Shown: one piece after another, positions 1 through 5,058 of the stretch
Layout of the letters: each line of letters opens with the position of its first letter
Numbering within the stretch: the stretch's first letter is position 1
Made by a program: the position numbers and the translations under genes
The notes under the pieces: generated by a model
Seen by the model: the letters and a program-made list of their open reading frames with translations, nothing else
Told to the model about the DNA's origin: nothing
Database searches by the model: none
DNA from: Cyclobacteriaceae bacterium
Lineage (GTDB): Bacteria > Bacteroidota > Bacteroidia > Cytophagales > Cyclobacteriaceae
Direction: 5' to 3'
Length of the DNA stretch: 6,458 nucleotides
Assembly: GCA_030589835.1 (NCBI GenBank)
Contig: JAUUZS010000259.1
Coordinates: 1-6,458, forward strand

Positions 1-14
1 GTAAAATATTTTAC
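1..14. promoter_or_regulatory. Perfect 14-bp palindrome at the window edge
   Basis: GTAAAATATTTTAC reads identically on both strands, with no central spacer. It lies 57 bases before the preferred ATG of the first gene. It could be an operator half-shared with an upstream gene, or the top of a terminator stem belonging to a gene left of the window. The left flank is missing, so the full extent of the symmetry is unknown. AT-rich palindromes arise fairly easily in AT-rich DNA. Confidence 0.3.
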
Positions 15-71
15 AAAAAGCTTATGCAATCTTTCAATACATTTTTTTAACTTTTGTCGAAACCAGTTTTT

Positions 72-989
72 ATGCCTGATAAAGACATTATTTGTTTTAA
101 TAATTTAAAAGATGAAATCGCGAAAAAAGTGATTGGGATCCATCCGGAAATTAATCCTGTAATATCGAGTTGGAAAGGAAAAGAAATTAAAATTTTTCAA
201 GAGCACTTAGCACAGGAGGTGAATGGCAGAATTAGTGAAAAGTGGTTTTATACACACATAAAATCAGAAACAAAAAAACTTCCGAGAATTGATATTTTGG
301 ACTTATTGAGCCAATATATTGGGCATGAGAATTGGGCAGAATATGAAAGGACTCAAATCGGTTTCAAATCCAACAAATCAAAGCTTTCCTTTGGAGTGAT
401 TACCCTTATTGTCCTGGTGTTCACGTCTCTTTGGTATATATTTTTGTTCGGTTCGAAAAAGTACAGTCTCACCTTTTTGGATGTATATTCAAACCAACCA
501 ATAGAAGTGCACAAACTGATAGTGACTCAAATTTTCGAAAATGAATCACCAAAAGAAATTGCCGTTAATGATTCAGGTATTTTCGTTGTTGAAACAAATG
601 GATCTGAAATTACAATTGTTATTCAGGCCCGCTATTATCATACGGATACCTTGTTCCGAAAAATCAATGGTTTATCAAGTCATGAGGATATCAGACTTTT
701 CCCTAATGATTATGCTTTAATGATCCATTACTTGTCAAATTCCAGGGAAGATGATTGGATGCGCAGAAGGAAGCAATTGAATGACATGTTTGCCGAAAAT
801 GCAAGAATATTTCAAGTAAATGAAAATATGGAGATGGCAATAGAGATGTATAATAAACAAGAATTTATAAACAAGCTAACCATACCTATCAATAGCCTAA
901 GAAACATTGAAATCATTGATACTAAATTTGACGGTGATCAAATATCCCGGTTAAGGTTTATCCAAAAGAAAGGAGTGAATAATGAATAG
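72..989 (+). CDS. Single-pass membrane protein: HTH-like N-terminal region, TM helix, extracytoplasmic beta domain
   Basis: I do not recognise a named family. Numbered from the ATG at 72 (305 aa), residues 34-91 carry a pattern I recall from Bacteroidota proteins: a WKG segment, then SEKWFYTHIK at 55-64, then LPRIDILDLLSQYIGHENW at about 70-88. It resembles a small helical, possibly DNA-binding domain. A lysine-rich linker precedes one hydrophobic helix at about 107-127, so the N-terminus is probably cytoplasmic. Residues about 131-200 look beta-rich and resemble a carboxypeptidase-regulatory-like Greek-key fold (DVYSNQPI, then NDSGIF, then a YYHTDTLF strand). The C-terminal part (about 225-300) has a charged helix and a final beta section. 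A TTG start at 54 is possible, but it falls inside an A/T-rich stretch (TAACTTTTG, 48-56) resembling a Bacteroidota -7 element; I prefer the ATG. Neither start has a Shine-Dalgarno sequence. The stop overlaps the next gene by 8 bases. Base composition is AT-rich (19 G/C of 60 at 541-600). A role as signal transducer is inference. Confidence 0.8.
   Translation: MPDKDIICFNNLKDEIAKKVIGIHPEINPVISSWKGKEIKIFQEHLAQEVNGRISEKWFYTHIKSETKKLPRIDILDLLSQYIGHENWAEYERTQIGFKSNKSKLSFGVITLIVLVFTSLWYIFLFGSKKYSLTFLDVYSNQPIEVHKLIVTQIFENESPKEIAVNDSGIFVVETNGSEITIVIQARYYHTDTLFRKINGLSSHEDIRLFPNDYALMIHYLSNSREDDWMRRRKQLNDMFAENARIFQVNENMEMAIEMYNKQEFINKLTIPINSLRNIEIIDTKFDGDQISRLRFIQKKGVNNE
969..975 (+). promoter_or_regulatory. 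Strong Shine-Dalgarno for the overlapping lipoprotein gene
   Basis: AAAGGAG sits six bases before the ATG at 982, inside the 3' end of the upstream gene. It is the clearest ribosome binding site in the window, where most starts have none. It fixes the start of the lipoprotein gene and supports translational coupling with the preceding gene. Confidence 0.7.
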
Positions 990-1599
990 AATTTTTCACA
1001 TTGTATGGATTGGAATGATAATTTATTTTTCTTCCTGCGCTATCTCAAAAAAGGAAAATGAGCGTATCGACAAAATGCTTAGTAGTCAAGCAATTCCATT
1101 TGCCATGGATGCATCACTTGTTTCTGATTCCCTTTCGCAGGAAAATCTAAGAAATTTTGAATTAAGGGCCATTCAAAAAGTGATAGACTTATATGACTAT
1201 CTGGCCATTTTAGGGGATGCCAATTATAAAAAATCCATCAGGGAAGAAATCAAAAATTCCGCCGAAGATCAGTTTTTTGATGCGCACACTCCTATTCAAC
1301 CATTTATTGATGATACACGACTCAAGGAATATATTTCAGTAGAAATGTATCTTGATCAGGTACTATTTGAAAAGAATAGCAACCTCAACATCATCACAAA
1401 TGTAAAGATATCTCAAATTCTTGAGAGCGTGAATAAGCACCTATTTATAGGTAAAATATCCTTTGAGCTAAGGACAGAAACGGAAGGGAATGAAGGAGGC
1501 AAGTCCAAATATGTGGATTTTAGTTTACGGAAAATAGAAAAAGATTTTGGCAATGAATCCCTGAGAATATGGGAGGTGTATCTTGATCGCATCTATTAA
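982..1599 (+). CDS. Putative envelope lipoprotein, partner of the upstream membrane protein
   Basis: This is a 205-aa protein with an N-terminal hydrophobic stretch (residues 4-16) ending in YFSSC. Cys19 is a plausible lipidation site with a relaxed Bacteroidota-type lipobox, so the mature protein probably sits in the envelope. The following KKENE is charged but not a clear surface-export signal. Residues about 50-100 are helical (FELRAIQKVIDLYDYLAILG, then a YKKSIREEI helix and a QFFD motif). I recall similar 'RAxQKxxD..dY' lipoproteins in Bacteroidota but cannot name a family. Residues about 115-205 alternate strands and end in WEVYLDRIY, compatible with an NTF2-like alpha+beta cone, though that fold is a guess. 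The start is secured by AAAGGAG at 969-975. The gene overlaps its upstream neighbour by 8 bases, indicating one operon. It is AT-rich (18 G/C of 60 at 1321-1380). No enzyme active site is visible. Confidence 0.85.
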   Translation: MNRIFHIVWIGMIIYFSSCAISKKENERIDKMLSSQAIPFAMDASLVSDSLSQENLRNFELRAIQKVIDLYDYLAILGDANYKKSIREEIKNSAEDQFFDAHTPIQPFIDDTRLKEYISVEMYLDQVLFEKNSNLNIITNVKISQILESVNKHLFIGKISFELRTETEGNEGGKSKYVDFSLRKIEKDFGNESLRIWEVYLDRIY

Positions 1600-1652
1600 G
1601 CTTACTTTCAGATCAAAACTCTATTTCTTTTACTTTTCCTGTTTATATATAC

Positions 1653-1674
1653 CTAAAGCAAAATTTGCTTTTAG
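1653..1674. terminator. Candidate bidirectional terminator between convergent genes
   Basis: CTAAAGCAAAATTTGCTTTTAG is an inverted repeat: AAAGCAA pairs with TTGCTTT across a 3-base loop, and CTA/TAG can extend it past one bulged T. It sits between the stop of the plus-strand lipoprotein gene (1599) and the minus-strand DUF502 gene, overlapping the DUF502 stop codon at 1671-1673. The stem is AT-rich and no long U-tract follows on either strand, so termination activity is uncertain. Confidence 0.35.
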
Positions 1675-2267
1675 ACATTCTGCCCCTTTTTCTCATTCCC
1701 ATACACATCGGCAACTCCCCCGGCAACCAGGAATTTCATCACTTCAGAAGCGGGAGCATTAATGGGTTTGACGGCATCTTTAGATACAAGGTATGTTTCT
1801 CCGGTAAAAGTATAGCTGAAAGGCACATAAACCGCTACCATGTTTGGCGTGCCAAACCCCTCAAGATTTTGATTGGTGATAAAACCGATCCGCTGGGCAT
1901 TGTCATCGGGATTTATCTTGAACATTACGGGCTTATTAAATTTTTTATCCTTCCCCACAAATGCGGAAAAGAAATCCTTGATGGCAGAATAGATCAGCTC
2001 GAGTAATGGAACGGTATGAATTATTTTATTGAAAAAAATTCGGAACGGCCTTGCGATAATAGTTTGACCCACGTATCCTAAAGCGGTTAAAAATACCAAC
2101 ATAATAAGAATGCCCAGTCCGGGAATTTCCCTTCCTATCAGCGTAGAAACCAGCTCCTGGGAAAGGTTATCTGAAAAATCAAATACGAGGTATATGACAT
2201 AAATGGTGATACTAATAGGGGCAAGGAAAAGTAATCCCTGAAGGAAATAGCTTGTCAGTTTCTTCAT
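1671..2267 (-). CDS. DUF502 family two-TM membrane protein
   Basis: This 198-aa protein matches the DUF502 family in length and layout. TM1 spans about 8-30 (FLQGLLFLAPISITIYVIYL) and includes the typical early proline. An amphipathic stretch leads to the IPGLG turn at 48-52 and TM2 at about 52-71. After it come the conserved ARPF segment, P87 followed by IYSAIKDFF (92-100), GFIT at 128-131, a VAVYVPFSYTFTGE strand region and AGG at 182-184. The family is widespread in bacteria and includes the plant COV1/LCV proteins. Its biochemical role is not established, so none is assigned. Start ATG at 2265-2267 has no good Shine-Dalgarno. The gene is convergent with the lipoprotein gene and divergent from glpF, so it appears monocistronic. 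Its composition (29 G/C of 60 at 2101-2160) is unlike the AT-rich pair next door. Confidence 0.9.
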   Translation of the reverse strand: MKKLTSYFLQGLLFLAPISITIYVIYLVFDFSDNLSQELVSTLIGREIPGLGILIMLVFLTALGYVGQTIIARPFRIFFNKIIHTVPLLELIYSAIKDFFSAFVGKDKKFNKPVMFKINPDDNAQRIGFITNQNLEGFGTPNMVAVYVPFSYTFTGETYLVSKDAVKPINAPASEVMKFLVAGGVADVYGNEKKGQNV

Positions 2268-2511
2268 CTGTTTATGAGTTCCAAAAACATCGCCATTTGC
2301 AGATAATTATTATTCTCCTGAGAGACTTAATGACTATTTCAAACATGGCCTGTTTCGTAAAAGTATAATTTGATCGCAAAGTAAGTCCTTATGAGCAATT
2401 GATTTCCTTTTTAACTTATTTATTAATTATCGATGCGCTCAACTGATTTTCCTAATCACAATTAATTCCTTATTTTGGATAAAATTTAATCTAAACACAA
2501 ATAAGCAGACC
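2268..2511. other. Divergent intergenic region between the DUF502 gene and glpF
   Basis: These 244 AT-rich bases separate two divergently transcribed genes and should hold both promoters. I found no exact TAnnTTTG element with a properly spaced TTTG on either strand. The nearest resemblance on the plus strand is TATAATTTG at 2364-2372, one base too long between TA and TTTG. TTTG at 2474-2477 lies upstream of glpF without a matching -7 element. No convincing hairpin, riboswitch or small gene was seen. Confidence 0.5.
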
Positions 2512-3318
2512 ATGAATATATATGTAGCTGAGTTTATTGGCACCATGATACTAATCACTTTTGGAGGAGGGATTGTCGCCGGATCATCATTAAAAAATTC
2601 GAATGCAGAAAATGCAGGATGGTTGACCGTATGCATTGCATGGGGCTTGGGTGTCACTTTTGCCATCTATGCGGTGGGGGATATTAGCGGCGCGCACATC
2701 AATCCTGCAGTGACCTTAGGTTTTGCCATGGCAGGTGATTTTCCCTGGTCGGATGTGCCGGGATATATTCTTGCTCAACTTTTAGGAGCCATGGTTGGGG
2801 CCACTATTGTTTGGATATTTTACAAGGCACATTGGAAAAAGACTGAAGATCAAGGAGCGAAACTTGGTGTATTTTGTACTTCAGGTGCCGAACGCTCCTT
2901 CCCAAATAACTTTGTAAGTGAGCTGATTGCTACTTTTTTTCTGGTGTTTGGCCTGTCATTCATCGGTGCAAATAACTTTTCCGACGGCCTAAATCCCTTA
3001 GTAGTTGGCGCTCTGATTGCCGCCATCGGATTTTCCCTTGGAGGCACCACGGGATTTGCCATTAATCCTGCCCGAGATTTCGGCCCTCGATTGATGCATG
3101 CTTTGCTCCCTATCGAAGGAAAAGGGACCTCGGATTGGGCCTATGCCTGGATTCCCGTTCTAGGTCCGGCAACTGGGGGGATAACAGGTGCCTTGTTTTA
3201 TAAAGCACTTTTTAGCGGTATTTACGGGATTTCGTTTTGGGTTTTTTCTGTTTTGTCTTTAGCAATTATTATTTATTCGGTGACGTTTAAGCGGGCTTCA
3301 TTAGAAGATCAAAATTAG
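2512..3318 (+). CDS. glpF: Glycerol-facilitator-type aquaporin (aquaglyceroporin)
   Basis: This 268-aa MIP-family channel should move glycerol and small neutral solutes passively across the inner membrane. Both pore signatures are intact: SGAHINPAVT with NPA at 64-66, and GFAINPARDFGPR with NPA at 185-187. Aspartate (D189) after the second NPA-R is the usual GlpF mark, where water-selective AqpZ-type channels usually have S. Aligned by eye to E. coli GlpF, the selectivity filter residues W48, G191, F200 and R206 correspond to W44, G173, F182 and R188, all of glycerol type. Helices lie roughly at 3-25, 38-57, 82-104, 134-153, 163-181 and 210-234. A further hydrophobic segment at 237-259, followed by KR, is unusual for the family. 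No glycerol kinase or dehydrogenase gene lies beside it in this window. Start ATG at 2512 begins right at TM1 (MNIYVAEFIGT), as expected for the family. Confidence 0.93.
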   Translation: MNIYVAEFIGTMILITFGGGIVAGSSLKNSNAENAGWLTVCIAWGLGVTFAIYAVGDISGAHINPAVTLGFAMAGDFPWSDVPGYILAQLLGAMVGATIVWIFYKAHWKKTEDQGAKLGVFCTSGAERSFPNNFVSELIATFFLVFGLSFIGANNFSDGLNPLVVGALIAAIGFSLGGTTGFAINPARDFGPRLMHALLPIEGKGTSDWAYAWIPVLGPATGGITGALFYKALFSGIYGISFWVFSVLSLAIIIYSVTFKRASLEDQN

Positions 3319-3335
3319 CGAAGAGTAGTTTTTTG

Positions 3336-3413
3336 GATTAGAATAAAAAGGATTTACGTCTGAAGGAATGATTTTTGAAAAGCATTGGAAGGTATTCATG
3401 CCGTATTCTAATC
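3336..3413. repeat. 10-bp perfect inverted repeat arms between glpF and the VOC gene
   Basis: GATTAGAATA (3336-3345) and TATTCTAATC (3404-3413) are exact reverse complements with 58 bases between them. A second, imperfect pair is nested inside: GGAATGATT (3365-3373) with AATCATTTCC (3410-3419), one base bulged and overlapping the outer right arm, so the two pairings are mutually exclusive. GTATTC also occurs twice, 11 bases apart (3392-3397 and 3403-3408). The region lies just upstream of the VOC gene and downstream of the glpF stop. A regulatory or alternative-structure role is inference. Confidence 0.35.
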
Positions 3414-3465
3414 ATTTCCATTGGATCATTTTGTATATTTAATTCTAATAAAAACGCACATCAAG

Positions 3466-4464
3466 ATGAATATTACAAAAATAATATCACTGACATGGAT
3501 TTTTGTGCTAGTTGCCGGTTTTTCTATGGCTCAAGTCAATGCTGTGTACAAAAAAGTTGACCATATCTTGTGGGTAGTTCAGGACCTCAAAAAAGTCCAA
3601 AAGGGATGGAAGGAAATAGGGTTTTCTGAAATCGAGGAATTGAAGAAGGTGAAGCTGGTCAGTCATGGATTGAAGGAAAATAAAGGTACGATAAAAGCAT
3701 CCATAGCCCATCTGGGAGGAGCAAATGCCTTATGGATTCAACCTGTTAGTGGTGAAACGATATTTTCAAAATACTTGAATAAAAATGGAGAGGGCGCTGT
3801 TGCTTTGATTCACAAAGTAAAAGATAGCGATCAGCTACAAGAAATGACTCAAATGCTGGCGCGGGAAAATATTGGTAAAATAGCTACCTATACCTTGCAA
3901 ACCAAAACCGGGGACCTGAAATATACCATTATGGATACCCAGGAAAAGGGGAAGTATTATTTGGGCTTTGTGATTGATGAAAGAACCGGTGGCAATTCTT
4001 TTGAAGGGAACAATCAGCTAAATATGAGCTTCACGCAATATGCCTTTGCTATAGAAAATGAAATACCTGTTTCCGATTTTTGGGCTTCTGCCGGTTTGCC
4101 TGAATTAGAAATTACGCACGGACCGGTGACGGATAAAGCATATTTTGGAAGATCGGCTGACTTTGACATGAAGCTCGGATGGCAGCGACACGGTTCAATC
4201 GTCTATGAATGGTGTATTCCACTAAAGCCGCCAACTGTATATGCGGATCATATTCGTATGCATGGAGAAGGAATTCAACATTTTGGGTTTTCTGTTGCGG
4301 ATATAGATGAGACCATGGATTTTTTTGAAAAGCAGGGGTACAAAATATCGATGTCTGGGGGATGGGGAGAAAAAGGGAAGAAAGGTTCCGGCCGTTTTGC
4401 CTATGTTGATTTGAGTAGCATTGGTGGGATGACTCTGGAGCTACTTTGGAATTTTAAGGAATAG
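3466..4464 (+). CDS. Exported two-domain VOC (glyoxalase/epimerase-fold) protein
   Basis: From the ATG at 3466 this is 332 aa. Residues 1-22 form a signal peptide (K5, hydrophobic core, cleavage likely after SMA22), so it probably acts in the periplasm or outside. An in-frame TTG at 3421 would add 15 residues before the signal peptide and is rejected. The mature part has four beta-alpha-beta-beta-beta modules, hence two VOC domains: about 29-172 and 186-332. Aligned by eye, likely metal positions are H33, Q92 and H116 in the first domain, with no acid at the fourth place (YYLGF). In the second they are Q191, E248, H272 and E325. The C-terminal module (HFGFSVADIDETMDFFEKQG, then GSGRFAYVDLS and LELLW) resembles methylmalonyl-CoA epimerase/Glyoxalase_4-type modules. 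It is probably a metal-dependent lyase, isomerase or dioxygenase of unknown substrate. Neighbours give no pathway. No Shine-Dalgarno is evident. Confidence 0.88.
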   Translation: MNITKIISLTWIFVLVAGFSMAQVNAVYKKVDHILWVVQDLKKVQKGWKEIGFSEIEELKKVKLVSHGLKENKGTIKASIAHLGGANALWIQPVSGETIFSKYLNKNGEGAVALIHKVKDSDQLQEMTQMLARENIGKIATYTLQTKTGDLKYTIMDTQEKGKYYLGFVIDERTGGNSFEGNNQLNMSFTQYAFAIENEIPVSDFWASAGLPELEITHGPVTDKAYFGRSADFDMKLGWQRHGSIVYEWCIPLKPPTVYADHIRMHGEGIQHFGFSVADIDETMDFFEKQGYKISMSGGWGEKGKKGSGRFAYVDLSSIGGMTLELLWNFKE

Positions 4465-4474
4465 CCTTTTTTTT
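4456..4474 (+). terminator. Weak candidate intrinsic terminator of the VOC gene
   Basis: AAGG (4456-4459) can pair with CCTT (4465-4468) around a five-base loop that contains the stop codon, and the 3' arm runs into eight consecutive T (4467-4474). The T-tract is convincing but the stem is only four pairs, so this may be merely a T-run. Confidence 0.3.
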
Positions 4475-4535
4475 AAATCTTCCCCCACATAGTCACATAA
4501 ACGCGCGCATGCCAAAAGAGGCTGTAGGTGTATAT

Positions 4536-4569
4536 TCAGAGTCCTCTACGGGTGACTCTGAGGGGGGGG
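4536..4569 (+). repeat. Stable hairpin with UACG tetraloop and trailing G8 run
   Basis: TCAGAGTC (4536-4543) and GACTCTGA (4554-4561) form a perfect 8-bp stem. Inside it, past one C-U mismatch, T4545-G4552 and C4546-G4551 close the tetraloop TACG (4547-4550). In plus-strand RNA this is cUACGg, a member of the exceptionally stable UNCG class; the minus strand does not give UNCG. Eight G follow at once (4562-4569) instead of a U-tract, so it is not a standard intrinsic terminator. GTAG at 4524-4527 precedes the stem, and a C5 run at 4482-4486 could pair with the G-run. It lies between convergent genes. It may be an RNA 3'-end stabiliser, a protein-binding hairpin or a REP-like repeat copy; these are inferences. 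Confidence 0.6.
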
Positions 4570-4709
4570 TAATAGACTGAAATTGAGACTAGAAAGCCGG
4601 TACCACTTCTCCTTTCACTATACTCTACCGTGAATCAATCTACAGCAAATTAACAGAAAACAAAGGAAATACATGCAATGAAAGTGTAAACAGCCAATGA
4701 AAAATGCTC

Positions 4710-4988
4710 CTATTTTTTTGCTGCTGCTTTTTTCAAATCCCGCTGATCACGCCACTTTTTTCCTGCCCATTGCCCTAAGAAGTAGCTTCCAAAAAGGAAA
4801 GGAGCCAAAGTCCACGAAAGATCAATCCCATTGATGTACCGAATATAAATGACAAAAGGCACAGGAAGGTGAATGTATACAAACCACATAAACGACAACT
4901 TTCTATAGCCTGCTCTTAAATAACCAGAAGGAATATTGATCAATAGTGTTCCGAAGCATGTGAGGAATATCGGTAGTAATTCGTTCAT
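4710..4988 (-). CDS. Small conserved-type membrane protein with three TM helices
   Basis: The 92-aa protein is mostly hydrophobic, with likely membrane helices at about 3-23, 34-53 and 58-75, then a basic tail (KKWRDQRDLKKAAAKK) expected on the cytoplasmic side. Noticeable features are IPSGYLRAGYRKLS after helix 1, WFVYIHLPVPFVIYIRY in helix 2 and FLFGSYFLGQWAGKK in helix 3. I recall uncharacterised bacterial proteins with this HLPVPF and GQ..G pattern but no named family or function. The gene lies 70 bases downstream of the VCBS gene on the same strand, with no terminator visible between, so read-through transcription is likely. An exact TAnnTTTG element also lies just upstream of the ATG at 4986-4988. 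It is convergent with the VOC gene. Confidence 0.75.
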   Translation of the reverse strand: MNELLPIFLTCFGTLLINIPSGYLRAGYRKLSFMWFVYIHLPVPFVIYIRYINGIDLSWTLAPFLFGSYFLGQWAGKKWRDQRDLKKAAAKK

Positions 4989-4995
4989 AGGACTA

Positions 4996-5003
4996 CAAAA
5001 CTA
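4996..5003 (-). promoter_or_regulatory. Possible Bacteroidota -7 promoter element
   Basis: Read on the minus strand this is TAGTTTTG, an exact match to the Bacteroidota -7 consensus TAnnTTTG, ending seven bases before the ATG of the small membrane protein. No TTTG is visible at the -33 distance. Transcription starting here would give a nearly leaderless mRNA. An eight-base degenerate match occurs often by chance. Confidence 0.25.
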
Positions 5004-5058
5004 AAGATTTTTTGAGACTACTTCAGGTTCGGGTAATTTTTCATAATAGATAGGCATT

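Noticed and set aside
54..71. TTG start giving six extra residues to the first membrane protein
   Set aside because: No Shine-Dalgarno, lies within a TAACTTTTG stretch that looks more like promoter DNA, and an in-frame ATG at 72 is available. It remains possible.
1665..2006. Plus-strand open frame of 113 aa
   Set aside because: Lies entirely opposite the well-supported DUF502 gene; the translation has no recognisable features.
2364..2372. TATAATTTG as a promoter -7 element upstream of glpF
   Set aside because: One base too long for TAnnTTTG, no TTTG at the right upstream distance, and about 140 bases from the start codon.
2398..2453. Near-repeat CAATTGATTTCCT / CAACTGATTTTCCT
   Set aside because: Imperfect, AT-rich and present only twice; no symmetry or spacing that suggests a site.
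2439..3062. Minus-strand open frames of 75 and 70 aa
   Set aside because: Antisense to glpF or overlapping its start; proline-rich, low-complexity shadows of the channel's codons.
3421..3465. TTG start extending the VOC protein by 15 residues
   Set aside because: Would place a second hydrophobic piece before a clean signal peptide that starts at the ATG at 3466.
3375..3560. Plus-strand open frame of 61 aa upstream of the VOC gene
   Set aside because: Overlaps the VOC signal peptide in another frame, cysteine-rich shadow with no start signal.
3508..3711. Minus-strand open frame of 67 aa
   Set aside because: Antisense shadow of the VOC coding sequence.
4590..4635. CGGTA...TACCG inverted pair in the convergent gap
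   Set aside because: Only five pairs across a loop of more than 20 bases; expected by chance.
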